From contig JAPFFF010000014.1 of the NCBI GenBank assembly GCA_039105265.1, forward strand, positions 806,001 through 870,000: 64,000 bases of DNA, in the 5' to 3' direction. This document shows positions 9,910-20,254 of this stretch, piece after piece. This stretch comes from Tritrichomonas musculus. Its lineage: Eukaryota; Parabasalia; Tritrichomonadida; Tritrichomonadidae. A program made the position numbers and the translations under genes. A model generated the notes under the pieces. The model saw nothing but the letters and a program-made list of their open reading frames with translations. It was not told where the DNA came from and ran no database searches. Each line of letters opens with the position of its first letter. Position 1 is the stretch's first letter.

Positions 9910-11534
9910 TTTTTATTTCATATACGTTAAAAAAAATTGAATCAAATTGAGAGCAAAAATTGAATGATTAAAATTTTTAAAAATTATTTTTTAAAATATT
10001 TCAATAATTTATTAATGAAAATATGATTAAACCAAAAATATACATTTTTCTTTTTGTATATATACTATAATAAAAATATCAATAAAAAATTTAAAGATAA
10101 AAATTATATTTATTTAATAATATCAACATGATGATACTTTTGGGAATTTATAGAAATAGGAAATTAAAGCCATCCAAATGCGTAACAAGTTACGGCGATT
10201 TATTTAAAAAATATACTTTTTCCCTATATAATAATTTGCATATATCAGTTTAGAATTAAACTATTTCATCAAACTTTTAGGACAATCTAAATTACCTATT
10301 GATTATAAGTTGATTTATTATAGTTAAAAAATGAGATTCCAGATTTCGAGCTGATAATATGATCTTATTTCGAAAATTTCAATTGAACTAATAAGTTTAT
10401 GAGAAAAATACATACGATTAATTAAATGCGAATATATGTAGATTTCAATTTCTTTTAAATTATAAAAAAGTTAATTTTTGGTGATCGATAAAAATTAATA
10501 TTTGTAGATTTTTTTGTTAAAAATTCGTAAATCAATGATATTAATTACAAACAAGCTTTAATATATAATAATATGCATAAAATATACTGTTTTTTTGAAA
10601 AAAGTGAACTTGAAAATATTAAGAAAAAAAATAATTAATTGAACATGTTGAAAATTGGAGCAAAAAGTAGCGAAAAAGAAATTATTGATCATTAATCTGT
10701 GTTTATTTGCGATTTATAAATTCAAAGGATCCGAAAAGTGAATTGCTATTTCGGATAAATTGAATAATCCAAAAATTAAAAAATGAACTAAATAAAACAT
10801 ATTTTTTTAAACATTTGAATATTATAATATTATAAACAAAACAAATGCAAAAAAAAAAAAAAAAAAAAAAATTCGGATCTTTGAAATTTTCGAAAATAAA
10901 AAAGAAAAAAATATAGCTAGTAAGAAGAAGGTTTTTAGTTGAAGCATGTATTTATTTGAATAAAAGTAAAAAGAGAGAGAATTGATTTGAATCAGAAATA
11001 AACGCTAAATGAAAAAAAAGTAACTTGCAAAATAAACTTCTAATCGCTGTGATTTGTTTTAAAAATGTTTTTTGATCCTCTTTTCCTTATTTTTTGAAAA
11101 TTGAAAATAATTTAAAAATATCGGTAGAGCATTGGAAAAGTGAAAAAAATAATTACGAGCAGGTCATCCGATTAAGTATATATTGTTATTGAGCTGAAAT
11201 TAGGGTTAAAAAACTCCGAAATTGAGTTAGCGAAATTACTATAGTGAAAGAATGAAGTGGATAACTAATAAAGTATTCAAAAAATAGTCATAAAGCATTC
11301 AATTTTTTTTTGTATTGCTTATCTATTGTATTTTATTCAAAATTAAAGTGTAAAAATAAAACAATAATTAATGGATTTTAAGTTTAAAATAGCATTATAT
11401 AATGTAATTACAGCATGTATAATTCATAATTTTTTGGAAAAAAGGTTTTCAAAATAGAAAAACAATGAAAGATTTGATTCAAAAAATGGTTATCATATAA
11501 ATTTTCTATCATCTTAACTTCAATTGAATTTTTC

Positions 11535-11572
11535 AACGTACAAAAAGTTTGCCAATTAGTGGGGGAAGGGGG
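11535..11572 (-). repeat. Right terminal inverted repeat
   Basis: Inverted copy of 9872-9909. On the minus strand it starts CCCCCTTCCCCC; on the plus strand TA follows. Confidence 0.85.
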
Positions 11573-11668
11573 TATGTGGTCGATTGTGAAATTGGAACGC
11601 CAAAATAAAAATTGTTCACTGTCTACTAATAATTTATATATTCAAAACAAAAATTTTTTTTTAATTCA

Positions 11669-11739
11669 GTGTTGCTAGTGTAGTGATTATCATGTGAGCT
11701 TTCCAAGCTTGAGAACCGGGTTCGATTCCCGGGCAACCC
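11669..11739 (+). tRNA. tRNA-Gly (anticodon TCC)
   Basis: A 71-nt cloverleaf. The acceptor arms GTGTTGC (11669-11675) and GCAACCC (11733-11739) pair except for T2 opposite C71. The D arm is GTGTAGTGATTATCAT. The anticodon stem TGAGC/GCTTG encloses the loop TTTCCAA, giving anticodon TCC at 11702-11704. The T arm is CCGGG-TTCGATT-CCCGG with the internal B box intact. No intron. A run of ten T's shortly downstream fits RNA polymerase III termination. TCC reads GGA, a glycine codon common in A+T-rich genes. It lies about 100 bp from the inverted-repeat element. Confidence 0.9.
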
Positions 11740-11745
11740 TGTTTC

Positions 11746-11755
11746 TTTTTTTTTT
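11746..11755 (+). terminator. Pol III T-run terminator
   Basis: Ten T's beginning seven bases after the tRNA-Gly acceptor stem, a typical RNA polymerase III stop. Confidence 0.75.
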
Positions 11756-12336
11756 CATTTTTGAAAAATATATTAAACTTAATATAATAAGTTAAATTTA
11801 ATATAATAATTTACTATGGTTTCCAATCAATTATGTTAATATAGAAATCATCACTTTAAATTTTTTTTTAATGGAATATATATAAAACATAACATACATA
11901 AATCTATCTCAATTTTGATAAAAATTATCTCTATTTAAAGTTTCAATGAAATATTTTAAATTTTTTTATGAAATTTATATTCCTAACTAGATTAAAAAAA
12001 TGGAAATATGACATTTATCTAATAATAAATTTTAGTCCAAATAATAATATCTATTATAATCGATTTCTGAAGTTTATTTTTTTACTTAATGAAATAACTA
12101 AACTAATTGTATATCAATATTAAGATTTAAAATAAAGAATATATATTAATTATAAATGTACAATTACATTGTTAAAGTAATTATATTTATAGAAATCATA
12201 TTATATAAAAATAAAAGAGATATCATTACTTTTATTAAGTGTTTAAATTGAATTAAAATCAATTCTTAATTCAATTGATTTCTACAAAAGTTTATTCCAT
12301 TTAAACAACAGAAAAAGAGCGGTTGTACATCATATA
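11756..12336. other. intergenic, no gene seen
   Basis: Very A+T-rich spacer between tRNA-Gly and FAM91. Short direct repeats of a TTAAA/TTAATATAATAA type occur near 11770-11805. No ORF or RNA gene recognised. Confidence 0.5.
12330..12336 (+). promoter_or_regulatory. Initiator-like motif before FAM91
   Basis: TCATATA directly abuts the ATG at 12337. Trichomonad genes are known to use a TCA(+1)-type initiator close to the start codon; the match here is by eye. Confidence 0.45.
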
Positions 12337-14331
12337 ATGATTCAAGAAGAAGATACATCCAAGTTTCTCGATGAAGCGACTCCTTGGGAACGCCTCTCCC
12401 CAAGTGCACAAGCATATTTTGGAACCCCAACACAATTCCAACAACGAATTCTCAGCTACTTCTTTGACCACCAAAAGCCATATAACGAAGCTCTTACATT
12501 CACGCAACCAGTACAATATTACCAAAAATTGATCGAATTTGGTATTACAAACTTTCTTGTCTTTCCCTATCATTTAATATCAGAATTACAAAAATATAAT
12601 CCAGCTGTTCCTTTTGAATATTATAGCGAAATGCTTCTTCGCGTTATGCAAAGCGATCGCTCATATCAAAGTATTCCTAACTTTTCTGCTGCTGATGCTT
12701 TGCGAGTTACTGGTGTTGGAAGAAATCAATTTATTGATGCAATGAATAAATCAAGATCTGGTGGATGGTCTGCAAAACTTAAATCTAAAGAAAAGCTTCT
12801 TCGATCACTTCTTCCGCAGTTGCCAATGAAAGTCCCTCTTCAACCATGGTGGCTTCTTTATATTGTACCAGCAAATGAAAACAGACTTGCTAAATTGCAG
12901 CCCAACTTGAAAGCTGCATATGAAAAAATAGCAGCTGATAAACAAAATGGCTCAGAATTAAGCAAATACAAAGAAGAAGATATTCGTGGATTGATTAACG
13001 AATCATTGATATATATCTCAGTTCCATTAACACCTCAAGATACCGTTAAGCTTCTTCCTCTTGATAATTTTGTTATGAATAGAGTTGGTGGTGACTATCT
13101 TGAAGGCCTTTGCTACAAATCATTTATTTCAATTGATGATCGAACAACAGTTAAACAACTCTCAAAAATGCTTGCTGTTGATGTTGCGGAAATAGCTAAA
13201 GTTTTATCTCTGTTCATCCGTTTAGGACTTGCTGAAAAAGTTTCGACTGATGAGCAAATTGATGGCGAAAACAGCGAAAATGCAGCCAAACGTGTTGCAG
13301 CTGTTTATGATTGTAATCTTCCTGCTTCTTTGATGCTTGGTAATCTTGGTGAAACTGTCAAAAGCTTTGCTGTTACATTATTTGAAGTTGGTAAAATGTC
13401 TGATAAAACAGTCACTGAATTTATTAAAGCTTTACAAAGCGTCGAAGCGCCAACAGATGAATCAATGATATCGTGTTATGAAACTTGCCAAGTTATTGCA
13501 CGTATAGGAACATTCCTACAAAAGCAACCACTCGCTACAGGTGGCTTAGATATGCTCAGATTGGAATCACTTCTTGATCTTGACGAAGAAGCTAGAAATA
13601 AAATGTTTGAACGAAACTATGCTGCAGCTATTGCAATGTCTCCTCTCACACTAACATGCCCATCCCTTTCCATCCCAGGGCTTGTTCATTTTGGACCTCC
13701 ATCACCACTATTTCACAGTCCCTGGCTTCTTCTTTACATGCATGCAATTGCACATGGTGGACCACCTGTTTTTGTTTGGCCACAAGGAGAAATTGTTACA
13801 ACATTACCAGAACCATTCTTTGAATATGATACAGTTAGAATGTTTAGATGGGGTGCAGAGCAAACTGTTGTTCCAACTACAACTTTGCTTATATCATTAA
13901 ATGATGCATTACCTTCCTCCCCTGTTCTTGTTCAATGTTATGAACGTGAAGGAGAAACTATCAAAGATGTATGCTTCCCTTCAGAAGAAGCAACAAATCC
14001 AAACGATCAAAGTGCGGATGAATTGAAGAAGGCTTTCGCGCTTGATTCAATGTTCGGTTTCATAAAATATGTTGAAAGTCAAACTGATAACAGAAGATGG
14101 CCTATAGATTTGCTCTATGGAATTCCAACAAATTCACTTGCTCTTTGTGATCAAGTTATTAAACAAATAGAATCAAGAAGCATGCTTGGCGAAGAGAATA
14201 TTACCAAAATGCAAGAAGATTCAAAGAGAATTGTTGCGGATCTTGAAGAATTCGTTGGAACTTGGAGCTGCCATATTGGTCATCCAGTTAGATCTCTTTA
14301 TGCTATTGATGGACAACTCGAATGGATTTAA
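12337..14331 (+). CDS. FAM91A1: FAM91-family trafficking adaptor
   Basis: A 664-residue protein with the two conserved halves of FAM91. The N-terminal half has PWERLSPSAQAYFGTPTQFQQ (family PWNKLPANVR), FPYHL, SYQSIPNFSAADALRVTGVGRNQFIDAMNKSRS, PWWLLYIV and FVMNRVGGDYLEGLCYKSFISIDD, all nearly matching human FAM91A1. The C-terminal half has SLMLGNLGETVKSFAVTLFEVGKMSD, LDMLRLESLLDLD and a closing PIDLLYGIPTNS. In animals FAM91A1 acts with WDR11 and binds TBC1D23 to capture endosome-derived carriers at the trans-Golgi. The shorter length (human 838) comes mainly from lost linkers. The ATG start is directly preceded by TCATATA. Single exon. Confidence 0.92.
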   Translation: MIQEEDTSKFLDEATPWERLSPSAQAYFGTPTQFQQRILSYFFDHQKPYNEALTFTQPVQYYQKLIEFGITNFLVFPYHLISELQKYNPAVPFEYYSEMLLRVMQSDRSYQSIPNFSAADALRVTGVGRNQFIDAMNKSRSGGWSAKLKSKEKLLRSLLPQLPMKVPLQPWWLLYIVPANENRLAKLQPNLKAAYEKIAADKQNGSELSKYKEEDIRGLINESLIYISVPLTPQDTVKLLPLDNFVMNRVGGDYLEGLCYKSFISIDDRTTVKQLSKMLAVDVAEIAKVLSLFIRLGLAEKVSTDEQIDGENSENAAKRVAAVYDCNLPASLMLGNLGETVKSFAVTLFEVGKMSDKTVTEFIKALQSVEAPTDESMISCYETCQVIARIGTFLQKQPLATGGLDMLRLESLLDLDEEARNKMFERNYAAAIAMSPLTLTCPSLSIPGLVHFGPPSPLFHSPWLLLYMHAIAHGGPPVFVWPQGEIVTTLPEPFFEYDTVRMFRWGAEQTVVPTTTLLISLNDALPSSPVLVQCYEREGETIKDVCFPSEEATNPNDQSADELKKAFALDSMFGFIKYVESQTDNRRWPIDLLYGIPTNSLALCDQVIKQIESRSMLGEENITKMQEDSKRIVADLEEFVGTWSCHIGHPVRSLYAIDGQLEWI

Positions 14332-14588
14332 ACAATTTACCCAATTTTTATATGAATTTTTATTATTATTTTTATTCTTTTATTTTATCTGGTTCCTAAT
14401 ATTTTTTTACATGATTGATATTATATTAAAAGCACATATGCTCTAAAAGTGATATATAGCAAACATAAAAGATTATTTTATACATATAAAGTCAGAAATA
14501 CTTGGGTAAATTTCAGCAATTGTATGATTTATTTCATTTTTATTATAAATATGAACATCCAAGATCAAAAAATAATTTTCATACCAAT

Positions 14589-14904
14589 TTATTGATTGGA
14601 ATTCCCAATGTTCTTTCGAATTCTCTCAATAATAGCATTGCATTCTGCCATGTCACTTTTAATTAATCTTATTTTTTGAAGGGCTTTTGGTATTCTATTA
14701 ATCTGGAATTAGAAAAAGGAAAAGATACTGAATTACGAAGCTCTTCAAATCCATCTGGATGAATTTGATTTAATTCATTTAAACATTGATTTTGGTAATC
14801 TCTGGTGTTAAAAATAAAAAATACATTAATTTTTCTGAATGATCTTCAAGTGGCTGAAGAGGTTCATGAGCCAAATATGCAATACTATTTGTAACTTCAG
14901 TCAT
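14589..14904 (-). CDS. Small KxDL-like protein, three exons with 23- and 26-nt introns
   Basis: Not visible as one ORF. Exon 1 runs 14904-14825 from ATG (MTEVTNSIAYLAHEPLQPL...), exon 2 runs 14801-14729 (DYQNQCLNELNQIHPDGFEEL) and exon 3 runs 14702-14589 (INRIPKALQKIRLIKSDM...). Removing GT...AG introns of 23 nt (14802-14824) and 26 nt (14703-14728) gives an uninterrupted 88-residue, mostly helical protein. Both junctions keep reading frame, and each unspliced frame meets a stop soon after. The last helix has IKSDMAECNAIIERIR, which resembles the KxDL helix of KXD1-type BORC/BLOC-1 subunits (MKRDLDSIFRRIR in human), small coiled-coil proteins that position lysosomes. That family link is tentative; the gene structure is better supported. 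Confidence 0.7.
14703..14728 (-). other. Spliceosomal intron, 26 nt
   Basis: Minus strand: GTATCTTTTC at the 5' end and CTAATTCCAG at the 3' end. Phase 0; removing it continues the helical protein from exon 2 into exon 3. Confidence 0.7.
14802..14824 (-). other. Spliceosomal intron, 23 nt
   Basis: Minus strand: GTATTTTTTA at the 5' end and TTAACACCAG at the 3' end. The 3' part resembles the (ACTA)ACACACAG branch-acceptor motif known from Trichomonas introns. It splits a codon and its removal restores the frame. Confidence 0.75.
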
Positions 14905-15251
14905 TAAAGTTTTTAGTAATAAAAATTTTAGAAATGTGATGTAAAAAAAAAGCTTTTATTTAAAAACAAAAAAAAATTAATAGCTTTTATTTTTATACAA
15001 CACACATATATATAAAGGAGCACTAACAAGAGTGAGAGAATTCTATTGGCATTTCATGGCTTTAGGAAAATAAAGAAAATTAATTTTCACTAAACTTTCT
15101 TAAGAACTTTTAAATTTTTCGTGTTAATTAGCTGTTGTAAACAAGTTAAAAATTGGAATAAAAGAAATTGAAAAGCAAAAAACAATTGTTTCAATTATCC
15201 TGAAAAATAAATTAAACGATGCATTGAAAACATGAAAATTTATGAGTACTA
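14905..15251. other. intergenic, no gene seen
   Basis: A/T-rich spacer upstream of the KxDL-like gene and downstream of the proline-rich gene. No further exon or repeat could be supported. Confidence 0.5.
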
Positions 15252-15674
15252 TTATGACTGAGTTAATGGTTCTGGTGGACTTATAGGTTTTTGAACTGAA
15301 TAAAAGTGTAGTGGGGGAGGCGGTAATCTTTTAGGAGGTTGAGATGGATAATCTAATAGAGGTAGCAAATGTCCAACATTAGGAAATGGAATAGGAGGAA
15401 ATTTTTTGGAGGGATCTTGTACATTATCTGCTTGATAATTGTCTAAAAAATTTGTTTGAAAAATAGAATTTAGTTCTTCCATGCCATGATCATTATCGTT
15501 GAATTCTTCTTTATTGGGTTTAAGCTTTTCTATTAAAAAATGAAGATTTCTAGGTTTTTGTTTTTGAAAAGGAATAGCCAACCTTCCAGCATTATCAAGT
15601 GGGTGACAAGAGATAGTTGTACCAATGTCGTTGATAACACGAATGCATCTCCAAGCGGATTTATGAGCTGACAT
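15252..15674 (-). CDS. Proline-rich small protein, 140 aa
   Basis: Not recognised. The start is taken at the ATG at 15672-15674 (MSAHKSAWRCIRV), since the longer frame upstream begins with TTG and CTCATCGGAA, an initiator-like TCA, lies just before this ATG. Residues 1-60 look globular, with two cysteines. The last 50 residues are Pro-rich (PPIPFPNVG, PSQPPKRLPPPPLHF, ISPPEPL) and could bind SH3, WW or EVH1 domains. No membrane segment. Confidence 0.65.
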   Translation of the reverse strand: MSAHKSAWRCIRVINDIGTTISCHPLDNAGRLAIPFQKQKPRNLHFLIEKLKPNKEEFNDNDHGMEELNSIFQTNFLDNYQADNVQDPSKKFPPIPFPNVGHLLPLLDYPSQPPKRLPPPPLHFYSVQKPISPPEPLTQS

Positions 15675-16759
15675 TTCCGATGAGTCAAGAAATTTTGATT
15701 CAAAATTCACAACATTTTTAAAATTGAATATGTTTTTCAATTTTTAAAATATAAAATAATTTTATGAAAGTATATATATTGTATAATGATGCAAGGAAAA
15801 TATAAAATATTCAACAATGAATTTAATAAAAGAAAGAAATTGACTTGTTTATTTTTAATAGAAAAAATAAACATACTCCATTGAAATTATGTAAAATAAA
15901 TATATAAATAATTTAAGTAATTAGAATTATTTTATTTATATTTTATTTATATTTTATTTTTTTATTTATATAAACATATACAAGATACTATATGTATAAT
16001 CTACTTAATATTATTTTGTTTATAATAATGATATATATATCGAATAAAATTGAAAGAGCTCAATTATTAATTATAAAATATCTTTTGAATTTTTAAAAAT
16101 ATTATATATATTATTATTATTATAGTTATTTTAATAATTCATAATAATACTATATAAGCATATAATAGCTAATTATGTATTTTTTATAGATAAAATAATA
16201 AATGTCAAAATTGATTTTATTCTAATTTCTCTCAGAATTCCTATGACTAAAACATTTTTTGAAGTCAATTTTATCTCAATTTTATGAATAAAATTATTCT
16301 TAACATATCTTAACTTTAATGTAATTTTTTCATGATATATTTTACAATTTAACTATTAAAATGTTATTTAAATTAAATTTGTTTTTATCATTGAAAATAC
16401 TATAGCAGTACTATGAAATTGAAAGGAGAATAGATTTTTTCCACCCCACTTTTTGAGAGCAAGAAAATTTTTCCGAGCTTAATAAACCTTGTTTTTTTAT
16501 TTTCACCTCCTATTCAAAATAAACTGTATTTTCTTCATTAATAAATAGGTTTCATAAAGAATTTATTCATAATTTAAATAATTTATATAATGTAACATAT
16601 TATTTATAATTTTAAAATAAAAATTAATGGGTTATTATCAATATAATGCATTTTTAATTTAAATGGAAGGTGTAAATTATAAAAAAAGTCCGAGGTCTAA
16701 CATATAATTTTAAAATAAAAATTAAAATTTTACAAAAAAAACAAATATTTTATTAAAAC
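15675..16759. other. 1.1-kb gene-free, A+T-rich spacer
   Basis: Long TATA/TTTAT tracts (about 15900-16150). A short less A+T-rich island near 16437-16500 contains CCACCCCACTTTTTGAGAGC. No ORF, RNA gene or inverted ends found. Confidence 0.5.
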
Positions 16760-19700
16760 TTATTCTTCTGCAATATTATTAAAAATAGGGACAGGTGAGT
16801 AATTATCGCTTTCATCTTCATCATTTAAATTTATGCTAAAAAAAGATTGTTTTTGATTTGGTAATGATGAATTTTGATTTTGATGTGTTGTATTTTGATG
16901 TTGCTGGGGATTCTCCTGAAGATGCTGCGATTGATTATATATGTTTTGATATTGTTTCTGTTTTTGAGAAGTTAATGAATGCTTTATTGACTTGCGAATT
17001 CGATTTATAGAGGACAAAGCAAGAGCAAATGGACGAATTGAAGCAATTTTAGAAAATTGAGTGCTTCTCAATTGACTTTTTCCAAATATTTCATTAATAT
17101 TTTTCTGTTGCATGATAATCTTTTTTTGGATTTTAAGACTCTCGATTTTAGATAACATTTCTGAGTTATTTGGTGCAATTCCGACAGCTTCTTCAATTCC
17201 TTTTCTTACCATGGATGTTGTTGCCACGACCGATGAATTTTCTTGAATGTTTAGATATACTCCTCGTGCCCATTCTTCCCATTCACGAGCTGATTGATTA
17301 TTTTTCATTGCAGGTGAATTTTCAAGTGTACTTAATTGCTTTTGTAAGTCATTGAGTTGTCTTGAATTATCATTAATCTGCCTTACTGTATCGTTAGCAA
17401 ATGAAACAACATCAGCGTGCTTTTGAATACCAAAAGCAGCACGAACTTGATTTAATTGTTGCTTCAATTCGCTTTTTTGTTGTTGTAACTCTTTAAATTT
17501 CGATTTGAAATTCTGTAAAGTTTCAATCGCGCTGTTTTCGTTTATTGAGCTTGTAAAGTCATAATATGGACTTAATTCATAACAAATCTTTGATAAAAAG
17601 GCTTGCTTCTCATTCAAAAGTTCCTCACGAACTTTTTGAATAGAAGAATCAATTTCGCTTTGTGCAGCTGTTTTTTGAAGATTAATGATTGCTTCAAAAT
17701 TCTGTTTTTCTCTTTCAATTTCTTTTTGTAAACTGATTATTTTTTGTTGGTGCAGTTTCTCATCAAATTCTTTTGATAATATTTTTGATTGCGCTTGTTT
17801 AAGTTGTTCATCGAGTTGAAGACTATTTTCGTTTTGCGTTTGGCTTTCATTTGCTAATTTGGAGCAAGCTGTTTCAAGCCTTTTAACTTTTGCAGTGAGA
17901 TCAGCAACAGTATCAATATCACTTTGATGCTTTATTTGCAATTTATTGAATTTCTGTCTTATTATCTCTGATTTTTTCCTTTCTTCCTGTAATTCTGAAA
18001 TGTCGTTATTTTGAACATCTATTGTTTGTTTCAATAATTCGATCTTTTGATTATAACTTTTTTCTTTTCTATCAAATTCTTCCTTTTGATAATTTAATTG
18101 TTCTTTAAGTTGTTCATTTTCATCATGACTAGCGGTAAGTTTTGAATTCAAGTTCTTAACATCTTTATTTAAAGATTGAATCTGATAATCATTTAATTTT
18201 GCTTTATTTTCTTTTTCTTCTTCCAACTCATTGCTAACTTTTTGAAGTTCAGCTTTTGCTTGAACTAGCTCTCTTCGGAGATCATCAGGGTTTCCTCGGG
18301 CTTTAGCTTCTCTTTGCATTATTTCAGCATTAGACTTAATTAAAGCCTTCAGTTTTTTAACGTTTAATTCAGCTGTTTGTCTTGCTTGTGACTCTTTTTC
18401 AACTTGAAGTTTCATGGTTGAGACGATCTGATTTCGAGAATCTTGCAACCGTTTAAACTCAGAAACTAACAAGCGAATATCATTTGATTGCTTTTCGCAT
18501 TGATTTCTAGCTGTTAAAGCAAATCTACGGAGGATTGAATTAACTGCAAATGCTTGGCGAAGTAGAACAAGTAATTCTTCGCCTTCATTAGTTTGTATTT
18601 TTTTATACTTATCAAAGAAACTGTTGAGATGGTCGGATATTTCTTGAGGATCTGCATTTAACTGCATTGAGTCAAAAATGTTGGCATCTTCAACAAATCC
18701 TTTTGCATCAGTTGCAAGAAATTCATTAATTTGGTTAGCCTGATGCATTAATGATTTTTTGGCTTCTTCTGGATCGTCAAATAAAAATTGAATATCTTCA
18801 TCACAATCAATCAGGTTTTCAAGAAAATGCAATTGTGAATGCATTGCATAAACAAGATTCTTGAACGATCCATTGTTGTTGGCAACGTTAGAAACTTTTT
18901 GTTGTTCTTTTCTTATTTTGTCAATAAAATACTCGATCGTACTTTTTACCTTATCTAATTTGGTCAAATTCTCACTATTTAATATTTTCAATATTTCATC
19001 AACAATTTCCGATGGTGCATTTTCAATTGAATCGCAGATTGTGCTTATTGTTTGGTCGTCAACTGGAGGTAATACGATTTTTCGTAATCTAGGCGATATT
19101 AATTCGTTTTTACTGCGGTCTGATAGCATTTTATCATATTCATATATCAATTGAGATTGCTTTTGAATAATGCGTATTAACTCGCGTCGATTATCAGAAC
19201 CGTTTTTAAGCTCTTGAATTTGATTGTTAAATTGTTTTTCTAGGAAAGAATTAGATTCTTTGAGCATTTTCATTTCATTTAAACTTTCGTTTGGACCATA
19301 TCTCATTTTTTCAATTTGCGCTTTCAATGATTCAACTTCTGACTCAAGAGAATTTACTTTAACTTGAAGCACAGTTGCTTTTCTATCAGCAAGTTGTTTT
19401 TCGGCTTCATAAAGTTTAGTGTCGCTATCTGTTGATCTAGTTGGTGATTGTACTGCTTGAGGTTGTATTTTTGATGCTGATTTCAAATCAGATATTTTAT
19501 CTCGTAATTCTTTATTTTGCTTTTTTAGTATGAGAATTGTGTCTGTTTGATCTTCAAGTTCAAGTTTTTTAGATAGATAACGAATGACAGTTTCTTCTGA
19601 TGTATCGTTTGGCAGATCAAGAAAATCTGTTAATCGATCAAGAAAAGATGAATCTTCGCATTTATTTCGTATAGCTAAGAATAAATTGTCAGGATTAAAT

Positions 19701-20254
19701 AGTAAGTTTGGATCAGATTTGTCGAGACCAAATTTGCTGATAAGTTTTGGCATGCAAAGAAGCCTATTTTTAATTTCTTCGCCAATTTTATCATAATTTT
19801 TAATATTGAATCGAGTTGCAATTGATTGTAAAAGCATTTCTGAATCTATTTGTTGGGGTACCCCGAAAGAAGATGCAATATTAGCAATTGCAAGTTGATT
19901 GGCGTTGATGATATCTGGATTATTTTGTAAAATCTGATATTGTGAATTTGATAATATGAGTAAAGAATAAATCAAAAGATGGTCATCGTTCATATCATCT
20001 AGAGAATCTTGTACTGAGACACCATTTTCAAGAGCCATCGAATTTGCATAACTTCGCAATAAATCAAGCGATTCTTTACTTGGTTCATTTGGGCTTGTCT
20101 GGTTATTAAATTCCTCACGTAATAGCTTACGAGTTTTGTCTGTAACTGATAAATATAGATTTCGGCGGGGTGATGAAACCCCTGATGTAGTCATTTTGAA
20201 TGAGTTTATACAAAATTTTGAATTTAAATTTTTCAACGAATACCTTGATGTCAT
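16760..20254 (-). CDS. Large coiled-coil protein, about 1,145-1,164 aa
   Basis: Not recognised. Two in-frame starts exist. The ATG at 20252-20254 gives 1,164 residues. The ATG at 20192-20194 (MTTSGVSSPRRNL) gives 1,144 and is directly preceded by CATTCAAA, so it may be the true start. After a Ser/Pro/basic N-terminus there is a helical, possibly globular region (about 40-240), then long stretches of heptad-type Gln/Glu/Lys/Leu coiled coil to about residue 1,000, and a Gln/Asn-rich tail (HQNTTHQNQNSS). The layout resembles golgin-like or cytoskeletal rod proteins, with no motif to decide. No membrane segment. Confidence 0.75.
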   Translation of the reverse strand: MTSRYSLKNLNSKFCINSFKMTTSGVSSPRRNLYLSVTDKTRKLLREEFNNQTSPNEPSKESLDLLRSYANSMALENGVSVQDSLDDMNDDHLLIYSLLILSNSQYQILQNNPDIINANQLAIANIASSFGVPQQIDSEMLLQSIATRFNIKNYDKIGEEIKNRLLCMPKLISKFGLDKSDPNLLFNPDNLFLAIRNKCEDSSFLDRLTDFLDLPNDTSEETVIRYLSKKLELEDQTDTILILKKQNKELRDKISDLKSASKIQPQAVQSPTRSTDSDTKLYEAEKQLADRKATVLQVKVNSLESEVESLKAQIEKMRYGPNESLNEMKMLKESNSFLEKQFNNQIQELKNGSDNRRELIRIIQKQSQLIYEYDKMLSDRSKNELISPRLRKIVLPPVDDQTISTICDSIENAPSEIVDEILKILNSENLTKLDKVKSTIEYFIDKIRKEQQKVSNVANNNGSFKNLVYAMHSQLHFLENLIDCDEDIQFLFDDPEEAKKSLMHQANQINEFLATDAKGFVEDANIFDSMQLNADPQEISDHLNSFFDKYKKIQTNEGEELLVLLRQAFAVNSILRRFALTARNQCEKQSNDIRLLVSEFKRLQDSRNQIVSTMKLQVEKESQARQTAELNVKKLKALIKSNAEIMQREAKARGNPDDLRRELVQAKAELQKVSNELEEEKENKAKLNDYQIQSLNKDVKNLNSKLTASHDENEQLKEQLNYQKEEFDRKEKSYNQKIELLKQTIDVQNNDISELQEERKKSEIIRQKFNKLQIKHQSDIDTVADLTAKVKRLETACSKLANESQTQNENSLQLDEQLKQAQSKILSKEFDEKLHQQKIISLQKEIEREKQNFEAIINLQKTAAQSEIDSSIQKVREELLNEKQAFLSKICYELSPYYDFTSSINENSAIETLQNFKSKFKELQQQKSELKQQLNQVRAAFGIQKHADVVSFANDTVRQINDNSRQLNDLQKQLSTLENSPAMKNNQSAREWEEWARGVYLNIQENSSVVATTSMVRKGIEEAVGIAPNNSEMLSKIESLKIQKKIIMQQKNINEIFGKSQLRSTQFSKIASIRPFALALSSINRIRKSIKHSLTSQKQKQYQNIYNQSQHLQENPQQHQNTTHQNQNSSLPNQKQSFFSINLNDEDESDNYSPVPIFNNIAEE

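Larger units (their letters stand above)
9872..11572. mobile_element. Non-autonomous DNA element with 38-bp TIRs and TA flanks
   Basis: Two 38-bp sequences in inverted orientation, 9872-9909 and 11535-11572, match at 35 of 38 positions. The outer part is C-rich (G-rich at the right end) and the inner part reads CTAATTGGCAAACTTTTTG on the inward strand. Each end is directly flanked by TA (9870-9871 and 11573-11574), as expected for a Tc1/mariner-superfamily target duplication. The 1.6-kb interior is A+T-rich and has no ORF of note, so the element cannot encode its own transposase. Close similarity of the two ends suggests that it is not very old. No related transposase with these ends is in the window. 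Confidence 0.8.
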
